From the NCBI GenBank assembly GCA_003557965.1, contig PWND01000112.1, positions 1 to 18,669 of the forward strand: 18,669 nucleotides of DNA. Direction: 5' to 3'. Every line of letters starts with the position of its first letter. Position 1 is the stretch's first letter. Positions 8,157 through 15,517 of the stretch are shown piece by piece. A model generated the notes under the pieces. The model was given only the letters and a program-made list of their open reading frames with translations. It did not search any database and had not been told where the DNA came from. Made by a program: the position numbers and the translations under genes. Source of the DNA: Bacteroidales bacterium. GTDB taxonomy: Bacteria; Bacteroidota; Bacteroidia; Bacteroidales; UBA7960.

Positions 8157-8188
8157 TTTGTTTTCATGTTTAATTAATCGTATATTTG
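8157..8188 (+). promoter_or_regulatory. Consensus Bacteroidetes promoter
   Basis: TTTG at 8157-8160, a 20-bp spacer and TATATTTG at 8181-8188 match both elements and the spacing exactly. Transcription would start near 8195, leaving a leader of about 14 nt before the ATG at 8209. It supports that start and suggests solid expression. Confidence 0.75.
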
Positions 8189-8208
8189 GGTAAACAAAAT
8201 AAGCAATC

Positions 8209-8919
8209 ATGGAAAATTCAAAAACTATTCAAAGGTTTGGCGGTGTAATAAAGGAAGAACCTTTATCTTGTGTTCAGGATGATATTCTGTTTCCAAATAC
8301 TTGTGTGCTGGAAGCAGAATCACCTTATTTTGGTTATTATAGCCATGAACCACAAATGAAAAAACCGCAGCATTTATATTGTATGTTAAACGGTTATTTT
8401 TCTTTTGAAACGATAATTAGAGCAACTCAAAAAATCAGGAAGGAGTTTAAGCATCCTTTTAATGCTGCTTTGTGCAATATCAGCATCTACGACCACACAA
8501 GCCAGGCAATAAGAATTCGTGATTTACAGCAGTACAATCACATTAGCAATCTTCAGAGAATGTATTTAGAGGAGGCTATTACTTTTAAGAAAAAGTCAAT
8601 TAAAATAAAAAATGAAATGGCAATGATTAAAGTAAGAAGATTTTTCTTACTTGAGCAAGTTGAAGAATCAGTTTTTGTTGATAAAGAAATGCCGCATCAT
8701 GTTTATTTTCACATCCCTGAACAAATTAGCTGGGGCTTTTTTAAAGAAATTACAGACCAGGTTAAGCTTGATACATGTAATTTTTATTTTGACGGTGCGC
8801 TATCATTTATTTATGACAAAGGAGAGATATATGATATGATTAGAATATACAGGGAAAATTTCTCTATTAGTGAAATTATTGAATTACAAGAAAAGTATTT
8901 TCACTGGCTTAACAAGTAA
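8209..8919 (+). CDS. Uncharacterised protein with internal duplication
   Basis: I do not recognise this 236-residue protein. It has no signal peptide or membrane segment, so it should be cytoplasmic. Two halves look related. Residues 55-115 (HLY, then FSFETIIRATQKIR, FNAAL, YD, IRI, IS-L) line up with 164-223 (HVY, ISWGFFKEITDQVK, FDGAL, YD, IRI, IS-I) at an offset of 108-110 with small gaps. An LE pair precedes each (34-35, 148-149). This suggests two copies of a module of about 100 residues, so a pseudo-twofold fold. No catalytic signature is evident. The start is set by the consensus promoter just upstream. It is divergent from accD and followed by an acetyltransferase-like gene. Confidence 0.8.
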   Translation: MENSKTIQRFGGVIKEEPLSCVQDDILFPNTCVLEAESPYFGYYSHEPQMKKPQHLYCMLNGYFSFETIIRATQKIRKEFKHPFNAALCNISIYDHTSQAIRIRDLQQYNHISNLQRMYLEEAITFKKKSIKIKNEMAMIKVRRFFLLEQVEESVFVDKEMPHHVYFHIPEQISWGFFKEITDQVKLDTCNFYFDGALSFIYDKGEIYDMIRIYRENFSISEIIELQEKYFHWLNK

Positions 8920-9033
8920 TGCTTGGTAACTTTTCATAAAAGTTCTAATTTAGCCTTTTCTATTTATTTTATTGTGAAAAAACAGGCAAGGTCAATAAAA
9001 GTAGTTTGCAACACCTTACGTTATAATTATATT

Positions 9034-9792
9034 ATGCGTAGGGAACATAGTGCTAAAGCAGTTGATAAAAATCAGTTTTATGATATAATAAAAAGTTTTA
9101 ACAGCCATAAGAATGTGTTTGTCCATATTGGCCTTAGCCAGGTGAAGGAAGCTTTTTCATGCAACCCTTATGATTTTTTAATGGAATGTTTTAGTAAAAA
9201 CTTCAAAAGTGTTATTGCACCCGGATTTACACCATCTTTTAAAACAACAGGGCTGTTTCATAAAAAGTTTTCACGGCCGGAATACGGATTGTTTTCAAAA
9301 CTACTTTTAAATGATGCTACATACAGGACTGATGACCCTGTTTATTCTCTTTTAGTATATGGTGATTTTGAGTTTGAAAAAATGTATAATAAAGAGGTTT
9401 TTGGTGAAGGAGGCACATTCAGCCAATTAGACAAGGAAAATGTGTTGTGCCTAAACATTGGGACAATCTGGCCGGTAAGTTCCAATATACATTTTACTGA
9501 GTATAAAAATGAACTTCCTTACATTAAAAAAGCGGAGTACAAGGGTATTATTTATTATGATGATGTAAAGCATGAAAAAACGTCTTCGGTAGTTTATCAA
9601 TATGATTATTGGTTTAATAAATATGTAACACTCTTGTGGAATCGCTTTAAGCTGCTAAAGCAAATGCGTAAAAAAGGGATTATAGATGTGTATAACTTAA
9701 ATGGATTAAACATTTATGCTTTTAGGCTTAAAGATTTAAGGCTGCATATAGAAGATAATTTAAGAAAAAATCCTTATTACCTGATTACTTAA
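9034..9792 (+). CDS. AAC(3)-like N-acetyltransferase
   Basis: The product has 252 residues from the ATG at 9034 and resembles the aminoglycoside 3-N-acetyltransferase (antibiotic_NAT) family, which uses acetyl-CoA. Motifs in order: FVHIGLS (29-35), the VIAPGFTPSF strand (60-69), RTDDPVYSLLVYG (98-110), FGEGGTFSQL (123-132), then NIHFTEYKNELPY (151-163) with the likely catalytic H153. The classical RSxHP motif is RTDDP here, with Asp where resistance enzymes have His. Together with the flippase operon nearby, this favours a sugar or other metabolite as substrate over drug resistance (inference). A longer frame opens at a TTG at 8923, but its extra 37 residues do not resemble the family. The 3' end overlaps the convergent amidohydrolase gene by 8 bp. 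Confidence 0.75.
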   Translation: MRREHSAKAVDKNQFYDIIKSFNSHKNVFVHIGLSQVKEAFSCNPYDFLMECFSKNFKSVIAPGFTPSFKTTGLFHKKFSRPEYGLFSKLLLNDATYRTDDPVYSLLVYGDFEFEKMYNKEVFGEGGTFSQLDKENVLCLNIGTIWPVSSNIHFTEYKNELPYIKKAEYKGIIYYDDVKHEKTSSVVYQYDYWFNKYVTLLWNRFKLLKQMRKKGIIDVYNLNGLNIYAFRLKDLRLHIEDNLRKNPYYLIT

Positions 9793-10735
9793 TAAGCGAA
9801 AGAGCGTTTTCTCCCATTATTTTTTTAAGCTTGTTGCTGCTTAAGCCTGCATTGCGAATTATTTTTTCAAAAGGATAGCGTGTTTCATTATCAGTACCGA
9901 AAAGAATTTTGTGATTAAGGTCATTGAGAAAATCTCTGGTAAAACGCGAGTCTCTTTTTAATGCATAAAAACCACTTTTTCCGGAAGTATCAGCATAAAG
10001 GTTATTGTATTCTTCCATAAGCTCAACAGCAATGCCTTTAGTTTTTACCTTCCCTGTGCCGGTAATTTTATATGGGTCAGGGTTTTTTTCAATGTTATTC
10101 CAAAACTCCGGCCCGTGAGCAATAAAATTAACACCGGGGTATTGCTTTAGGCGCGTCTCCAGCCCGGCAAAGTCCAGCATATATCCGGGAAAATGCTTTA
10201 ATCTTTTATTAAAGCTTTTTTTAAAGAGTCCGGTTTTATTTATAAAAATTTCTGCGTACTTCCTGGTAAGCCCATTTAAGGCACCGTTTAGAATTTTGTC
10301 AAGAAAAATATTTACTGGATTACTTTTGTTAATAAAGAAATGGTCATTTTCTCTTTCCATGTGGAAAACTATAGGCATATTGTTTTTGTCTGCAAAATCC
10401 AATATTCTTGTTATGTTATCATCACTCCATGTGCACGTTGATTTCAATTCCCCAATACCTTTAAAACCTTTATCAATATATTTTGTAATTGCATTTTTCC
10501 AGTTTTTTCTGTTTGGGTCAGGAGCATAAAAAGGTATTATTCTTTCAGGATACTTATTGTATGCTTCAAGTACCATATTTACATTTAAATCTTCATACAA
10601 TTCTTCATAGGTAGGTTTTATTTCATCCCACGTTAGCAGCCAGCACCGGTCAGTTTTGCTTTTGTCAAGATAATCAATCAGGTTGATTTTGTTTATCTTC
10701 CCATAATTAACATGAAGATGTGCATCAATTTTCAT
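9785..10735 (-). CDS. Amidohydrolase family protein (amidohydrolase_2 type)
   Basis: The product has 316 residues with a TIM-barrel metal-dependent hydrolase pattern: DAHLHV (H6 and H8), GIGELK with E96, FHME with H125, IAHGPEF with H207, and LFGTDN with D282. These are the expected metal ligands and catalytic aspartate of the PF04909 family (hydrolases and decarboxylases). There is no signal peptide. The substrate is not predictable. Residues 130-200 hold an insertion between barrel strands that may shape the active site. The ATG at 10733-10735 lies 36 bp after the stop of the flippase-like gene on the same strand, so the two are probably cotranscribed. No terminator hairpin is visible at the shared 3' end with the acetyltransferase gene. 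Confidence 0.85.
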   Translation of the reverse strand: MKIDAHLHVNYGKINKINLIDYLDKSKTDRCWLLTWDEIKPTYEELYEDLNVNMVLEAYNKYPERIIPFYAPDPNRKNWKNAITKYIDKGFKGIGELKSTCTWSDDNITRILDFADKNNMPIVFHMERENDHFFINKSNPVNIFLDKILNGALNGLTRKYAEIFINKTGLFKKSFNKRLKHFPGYMLDFAGLETRLKQYPGVNFIAHGPEFWNNIEKNPDPYKITGTGKVKTKGIAVELMEEYNNLYADTSGKSGFYALKRDSRFTRDFLNDLNHKILFGTDNETRYPFEKIIRNAGLSSNKLKKIMGENALSLIK

Positions 10736-10771
10736 CGCTGTGCAATTTACGATTATTATACTGCTTTACAA

Positions 10772-12238
10772 TCATTTGCGATTATGTTTATCTGAATGTA
10801 ATTTTCCTTTAAGGAAATTATTAATTTCAGATTTATACAATAAAAATATCCCTGAAAAAACTACGACTATTAAAATAATTGAAGTAAAATATGGATTAAT
10901 ATTTATTGATAATTTTAATATTTCCAAAATAGCTGCAGTTAGAACAATTATAAGTGGAAAATAAAGTATTTTTTTATAGTTCCACTTGATAGGAATAGTT
11001 TTGTTTTGAGCTATTTTAAAAGCAAAAACCTGGAAAATAAAAGCAATAAAAAATGAAATTATTGCACCGTAATACCCGATTTTTGGAGTCAATAACCAGT
11101 TAAAAAACAGGCAAATAATAAGTACCATAAGGTTCAGGGTAAAAAACAACTTTGTGTTTTTGCTAAACATAATAGGCCACGAAAAAACAAGATACTGTGC
11201 TCTTAAAATAAAGCGTACAAAAACAATAGCAACTAATCCGGCTGATGCTGTTAAAGATGTTTCATAAAAGATTGATATAAAAAGCATTGCAGGGATTATG
11301 GCAACTGTAATAATAAACAAGGATTCCAGCATGAAAATGTTTGATAACTGTTTTATTTCTTTTTCTTTGGTTTTAATGCCTTCTTTTAAAAATCTGAATA
11401 TTTCCGGCTGAATTGCACTTGAAAGCCCTTGTATGATTAGTTGTACTCCTATTGCAAACTTTAAGGCATTGTCATAAATTCCAAGTTCTTCAGGCTTATT
11501 TAGCAGGAAAAACCTGTCGGCAAAGAGCAGCCCCCAGAAAATAATGTCGGAAAAGAATAATGGGCTTGAGAATTTGTAAAGGCTTAAGTTGATTTTTTTG
11601 TTAAAATGCAGCCCGCAACTTTTATATATCAGAAAAATAATAATAATTGCTGTAACTCCGCTTCCTATTGCTGTTCCATGCACATAGCCAACAAAGGAAA
11701 GATTGTGAACCAATACCGTGTAAACTTGCATTGATGCTTTCAATAATCCAGCGATTACGCTAATAATAATAAATAGTGCAAGTCTTCTTTCGTGCCGGTA
11801 TAAAGTTACAGCCACTACAATAATAGCTCTGCACACTCCGGATATAAATAATGCCGGCCCATATTCATTGAAGTTTTGCATTGCCTCATGTGGGAAAAAA
11901 TTCCCTGCAAATGGCGATACTATTACTGATATGCCTATAAGAAGCATACCCCTGGCTAAAATCCCATTTAGAACAGTTGAAACCAGGTTGTTGTAATCTT
12001 TTATATTTTCTTTATTGTCATAATATAGCCTGGCAATACCATTTCCGGTACCAAACAGGCATATAATAAATACGGCGGTAATAATAGCTTCTGTAATAGC
12101 GAGATAGCCAAAGTCTTCAGCACCTAAGCGGTCTTTGCCTTCTATAACAGGATATACAATTAGCTGTAGTAAAGCCGGAAATACAGCAAAAAATGTATAA
12201 ACTGCTGTTAGTTTAAAGTGCTCTTTGAGGTTTATCAT
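10772..12238 (-). CDS. Polysaccharide/lipid-linked glycan flippase-like membrane protein
   Basis: The product has 488 residues, mostly hydrophobic, with about 12-14 predicted membrane helices. The N-terminus (FALLQLIVYPVIEGKDRLGAEDFGYLA pattern) has the layout of Wzx/MATE-like flippases of the MOP superfamily, where a short helix pair is followed by a conserved D-FGYLA type loop. The charged RFLKEGIKTKEKEIKQ loop near 285-300 is also typical of the central cytoplasmic loop. Such proteins move undecaprenyl-linked oligosaccharides across the inner membrane. The specific glycan cannot be predicted, and no glycosyltransferase lies in the window. It is the first gene of a two-gene operon with the amidohydrolase. 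The C-terminus ends in a basic tail (KLHSDKHNRK). Confidence 0.82.
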   Translation of the reverse strand: MINLKEHFKLTAVYTFFAVFPALLQLIVYPVIEGKDRLGAEDFGYLAITEAIITAVFIICLFGTGNGIARLYYDNKENIKDYNNLVSTVLNGILARGMLLIGISVIVSPFAGNFFPHEAMQNFNEYGPALFISGVCRAIIVVAVTLYRHERRLALFIIISVIAGLLKASMQVYTVLVHNLSFVGYVHGTAIGSGVTAIIIIFLIYKSCGLHFNKKINLSLYKFSSPLFFSDIIFWGLLFADRFFLLNKPEELGIYDNALKFAIGVQLIIQGLSSAIQPEIFRFLKEGIKTKEKEIKQLSNIFMLESLFIITVAIIPAMLFISIFYETSLTASAGLVAIVFVRFILRAQYLVFSWPIMFSKNTKLFFTLNLMVLIICLFFNWLLTPKIGYYGAIISFFIAFIFQVFAFKIAQNKTIPIKWNYKKILYFPLIIVLTAAILEILKLSININPYFTSIILIVVVFSGIFLLYKSEINNFLKGKLHSDKHNRK

Positions 12239-12263
12239 GTTTAATCTTGCAGATTATGCTAAG

Positions 12264-12294
12264 CAAAATTAAACCTAATAATTAATTTGGCAAT
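12264..12294 (-). promoter_or_regulatory. Candidate promoter for the flippase-amidohydrolase operon
   Basis: On the minus strand ATTG (12294-12291), a 19-bp spacer and TAATTTTG (12271-12264) fit the Bacteroidetes pattern with one mismatch in the -33 box. The start of transcription would be near 12257, about 20 nt before the ATG. Confidence 0.45.
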
Positions 12295-12350
12295 AAATTC
12301 TTTATTTATCACATCAAAGCCATTTTGTAAAAGTATTACAGGCCTTATTA

Positions 12351-12391
12351 GAAAAATTCTCAAATCGCGCCTATATATTTTCAGGCTTTGA
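12351..12391 (-). terminator. Possible terminator after the response regulator
   Basis: TCAAA (12360-12364) pairs with TTTGA (12387-12391), and GCCT (12369-12372) with AGGC (12383-12386), with a small bulge and a 10-nt loop. On the minus strand it is followed by GAATTTTTC, a short T run, directly beyond the regulator stop. Confidence 0.3.
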
Positions 12392-12402
12392 TAAAAGAAG
12401 TT

Positions 12403-13053
12403 TTATAAAACTACAAGTTTATTTTTTATAGCATAAGCCATCAAACTGAGAGAATTCTTTGTATTGGTTTTGGTTAATAAATTTGTTTTATGGCCTAAAA
12501 CTGTTCTTTCGCTGATAAACAAAGCTTCTGCAATTTCTTTATTACTTAGGCCTTCACATAATAACTGAAGTATTTCTTTCTCTCTCCTGGTAAGGTTTAG
12601 TTTATCTTCTTTGCTTACTTCTTTTTCTTTTGAAAATTGCTTCGTAAAAAAATCGAAAAGTTCTTCAGAGTAATAATTACCACCATTATAAACAGTTTGA
12701 ATAGCTTTGTCAAGGGTTTCTTTATTGATGTTTTTCATAAGAAATCCTTTAGCACCGGCATCAAGCATACTTTGTATGTATTCATCTTCCCCAAACATTG
12801 TAAGAGCAATTATCTTTAACCCGGGATGCTTCTTTAATGCGATTTTTGTTGCCTCAATACCGTTTAATTCCGGCATTTCAATGTCAAGCAAAATAATATC
12901 TGCCCTGGTTTTTTCCAGCATATCAATTAATGCTTTACCATCATTAGCTTCGCCGGCAACTTCCACATAACTGAGCTTCCCAAGTACCATTTTCAGGCCG
13001 TTTCGAAATATTTCATGGTCGTCAACTATAATTACTTTTATTTTATCTTTCAT
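12403..13053 (-). CDS. NarL/FixJ-type response regulator
   Basis: The product has 216 residues. The receiver domain shows D11 and D12, phospho-acceptor D57 in LLDIEMPELNG, T85 and K107. The LuxR-type helix-turn-helix at about 153-216 contains LTRREKEILQLLCEGLSNKEIAEALF, whose last part is the recognition region, and SERTVLGHKTNLLTK. It should bind DNA when phosphorylated by the sensor kinase encoded directly upstream (13190-15277), which has the HisKA_3 domain usual for this regulator class. The gap between the two genes is 136 bp and contains its own candidate promoter, so the regulator may also be expressed independently. All key residues are present. Confidence 0.94.
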   Translation of the reverse strand: MKDKIKVIIVDDHEIFRNGLKMVLGKLSYVEVAGEANDGKALIDMLEKTRADIILLDIEMPELNGIEATKIALKKHPGLKIIALTMFGEDEYIQSMLDAGAKGFLMKNINKETLDKAIQTVYNGGNYYSEELFDFFTKQFSKEKEVSKEDKLNLTRREKEILQLLCEGLSNKEIAEALFISERTVLGHKTNLLTKTNTKNSLSLMAYAIKNKLVVL

Positions 13054-13100
13054 CCGTGTAAATTAGTGTTATCAAATTGATTATTAGTATTATGCGTATT

Positions 13101-13132
13101 CAAATATAAATCAAGGTTTTTATATTTACAGA
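13101..13132 (-). promoter_or_regulatory. Candidate promoter for the response regulator
   Basis: On the minus strand TCTG (13132-13129), a 20-bp spacer and TATATTTG (13108-13101) match the Bacteroidetes pattern with one mismatch in the -33 box. The predicted leader is about 40 nt. It lies in the gap between the kinase stop and the regulator start. Confidence 0.5.
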
Positions 13133-13189
13133 ATCTTAGTGTTTTCCCATTAATTTCTTACATTTTTTGACAATGAGGTCTTAATAAAA

Positions 13190-15277
13190 CTAAACACCTA
13201 TTTCGATTTTTATTGTAAAACCTTCACCCGGAACACTGCTAAATTCATATTTGCCGCTTATTGATTTAATACGGCTGATAATGTTTTTTATCCCCATGCC
13301 TTTGTTTTCAGAGTTAATTATATCATCAACGTCAAAGCCAACACCATCATCTTTAAAATATAATGTTAGTTTTTTTTCGTATTTAATAAGCAAAATAAAT
13401 ACATTTTCTGCCTTTGCATGTTTTATTGTGTTATTTATAAGCTCGCTAATAACTCTGAACAGTATCAGTTCCAGGTTATCATCCAGCCTTTCTTCCAGGT
13501 ATTCTGTTTCAAAGTTTATTTTTAGCTGATTTGTTTTGTTTACCTTATCGCAAAAAGCTTCAACTGCCTTAATCAATCCATAAGAGTGTATTACAGTTGG
13601 CATCAGGTTATTTGAAATAGTACGGGTTGCACTTACAGCGTCATCAATAAGTTCATTACTGTGCCTGATAAGTTCTTTCCTTTCGTTATGGCTGATTGAG
13701 GCTGCATTTAATTCATTTACATATAATTTTATTGTTGATAACAAAGGCCCCAGCCCATCATGCATTTCCCTTGCAAAGCGCTGTCTTTCACGTTCCTCAC
13801 CTTTTATAATTGCACTAAGTATTTGCCTTTCTGACTCAACTCTTTTACTTATATTTCTTACAACACTTAGAATCAGACTCTCTTTTCCATAATTTACAAG
13901 GCGGCTGGTAAATTCTACCTGTATTATTCTCCCGTCTTTAGTAATATGTTCAGATTCAAAAGTATGAAAGCCTTTTTTATAAATAATATTGCGGTTTTCT
14001 GAAACATACTTTTTATATTTTTCAGTTTTTATTTCAGTAATTTTCATATTCAAAAGTTCGCTTTTTGAATAACCAAGAGTTTCACATGTTGAATTATTTA
14101 CCTCAACAATGTTTTCATCAATATCTGTAACGAAAATGTCATCTCCGGTGCTGTCAAACAACTTCCTGTACCTTTCTTCTGAATCTTTTAAGGCTTTACT
14201 TACTGTGTCAAGTTTTCTTTGTGATTTTTGCAGTTCAGTAAAAAACCTATATATGCGATCAGTTGTAAAGTAGTAGATAAACCCCAATAAGAGCAAAATT
14301 GAAACAGAACCAGTTAATACTGCCCCAATTATTGTATCTCTTCTAAGCTCTGCAGTTTCAACATCAGTAAATACAGCAGCAGCAATATACAGCTCAAAAT
14401 CCGGGAAATACCTGAAGGCCATTGTTTTTTCCTTGCCTTTGTGTTTGTAACGGATAATACCCTTTTGCTTTTCTTTGATGGTGCTTAATAAACTGTAATC
14501 ATCCCAGTCCTCACCTTCTCTTTCAGGATGAATTATAAATTGGCCGCCTTTGTCAAAAATAAAAGGGTAGCCGCTAAGCCCTATTTGCAGGTTGTATAGT
14601 ATTGATTTTAATTCTTTTAAGTCTTTTTCTTTATCACCTACATATATTATCCCAATAATTTCACCATTATAAATTATTGGTTCGTAAGCTGTAATATACC
14701 AATCATCCACAACAAATGCACGCCCAAAATATGTTTCGCCTGATAGTACAGAGCTGATAACAGGTGACTCATTTGGTATGTAGGTGCCAACTGCTCTCTC
14801 TTTTTTTGTTGTTAGCACGTTTGTTGACATCCTGACAAAACCACTGTCTGCTTTCTGAAATATCGTTACTGTGCCACCAAAAATATTCTGCAAACTATCT
14901 ACAAAAACACTATCGCCATATACTTCATGGCCATTTAAATACCAGGTGTGTAAATGCTCTTTATATGACTTGCCGGTTACCTGGTTTCTTATTTTTGATT
15001 TAAATGTTTTTGAACTTACATTAAAATCACTACTGCTAAGCATCGCAGAAGCTATGTTTAAATTCGTTTTTACCTTTTCCAGTTTTAAACTTGATTCTCT
15101 TTCAAACATTTTTGAGATTGTTTTTACCTCAAGCTCAAGGCTGTCTTCTATGCTCGATTGAAATATCTCAATTGATTTATTTACAAAATAAATAGTAATA
15201 ACTACAACAACGAATACTATTATGAAGCTGACAGGTAAAAATAAGCGAAGCCTTAGAGGCATAAAGAATTTTTTCAT
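13190..15277 (-). CDS. Cache-PAS sensor histidine kinase (HisKA_3 type)
   Basis: The product has 695 residues from the ATG at 15275-15277. It has a membrane helix at 16-32, a periplasmic region of about 280 residues, and a second helix at 314-338. The periplasmic part contains SGETYFGRAFVVDDWYITAY and NGEIIGIIYVGDKEKD, the pattern of the Cache_3-Cache_2 fusion that binds small ligands. A PAS domain (about 364-479), HisKA_3 with H506 in REMHDGLGPLLS and an HATPase (599-695, DDGVGFD, GMGIKNI) follow. It should phosphorylate the regulator encoded just downstream. A longer frame opens at a TTG (15310), but a promoter -7 box lies on top of that codon, which favours the ATG used here. The ligand is unknown. 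Confidence 0.9.
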   Translation of the reverse strand: MKKFFMPLRLRLFLPVSFIIVFVVVVITIYFVNKSIEIFQSSIEDSLELEVKTISKMFERESSLKLEKVKTNLNIASAMLSSSDFNVSSKTFKSKIRNQVTGKSYKEHLHTWYLNGHEVYGDSVFVDSLQNIFGGTVTIFQKADSGFVRMSTNVLTTKKERAVGTYIPNESPVISSVLSGETYFGRAFVVDDWYITAYEPIIYNGEIIGIIYVGDKEKDLKELKSILYNLQIGLSGYPFIFDKGGQFIIHPEREGEDWDDYSLLSTIKEKQKGIIRYKHKGKEKTMAFRYFPDFELYIAAAVFTDVETAELRRDTIIGAVLTGSVSILLLLGFIYYFTTDRIYRFFTELQKSQRKLDTVSKALKDSEERYRKLFDSTGDDIFVTDIDENIVEVNNSTCETLGYSKSELLNMKITEIKTEKYKKYVSENRNIIYKKGFHTFESEHITKDGRIIQVEFTSRLVNYGKESLILSVVRNISKRVESERQILSAIIKGEERERQRFAREMHDGLGPLLSTIKLYVNELNAASISHNERKELIRHSNELIDDAVSATRTISNNLMPTVIHSYGLIKAVEAFCDKVNKTNQLKINFETEYLEERLDDNLELILFRVISELINNTIKHAKAENVFILLIKYEKKLTLYFKDDGVGFDVDDIINSENKGMGIKNIISRIKSISGKYEFSSVPGEGFTIKIEIGV

Positions 15278-15307
15278 TATCCTGGAAATGGTTGCTGTTA
15301 TTCTAAG

Positions 15308-15340
15308 CAAAATTATAAATAATCCACCTTAATTATTAAA
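15308..15340 (-). promoter_or_regulatory. Candidate promoter for the sensor kinase gene
   Basis: On the minus strand TTTA (15340-15337), a 21-bp spacer and TAATTTTG (15315-15308) fit the Bacteroidetes pattern with one mismatch in the -33 box. Transcription would start near 15301, upstream of the ATG at 15277 but downstream of the possible TTG start at 15310. Confidence 0.45.
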
Positions 15341-15410
15341 ATACATGTTAAAAATGGATTATGAAAACTAAGAATATTTTTTTAAGGATACTGTTATTAA
15401 CTTAGTTTAC

Positions 15411-15443
15411 TAAATTTGTCCATTGTATTTTTGATTATTTTTG
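15411..15443 (+). promoter_or_regulatory. Cluster of -7-like boxes before the DUF3857 gene
   Basis: Three TAnnTTTG matches occur at 15411-15418, 15426-15433 and 15436-15443. The last has a TTTG 17 bp upstream, shorter than usual; the others lack a good -33 box. One of them probably starts the mRNA of the gene at 15518. In an A/T-rich region some matches will be chance. Confidence 0.35.
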
Positions 15444-15501
15444 ATAAAAAATATAAAATATATAGATTAAATTAATGAACATTCAATTTTTATCGGACAA
15501 A
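15415..15501. repeat. 87-bp segment bounded by TTTGTCC/GGACAAA
   Basis: TTTGTCC at 15415-15421 and GGACAAA at 15495-15501 are perfect inverted ends. The right end also shares TTTTATCGGACAA with the IS4-type end at 230-242. The inside is A/T-rich with no reading frame. It may be a miniature element or a solo IS end, but inverted similarity beyond 7 bp is poor. Confidence 0.3.
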
Positions 15502-15517
15502 GTAAAGCGATTTATAA

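Noticed and set aside
8923..9033. N-terminal extension of the AAC(3)-like protein from a TTG at 8923
   Set aside because: The extra 37 residues do not resemble the family, the TTG is a poor start, and the ATG at 9034 leaves a normal-length lead into the FVHIGLS motif.
9034..9792. Aminoglycoside resistance gene
   Set aside because: Only the fold family is supported; the RSxHP motif is altered and the context is not a resistance locus.
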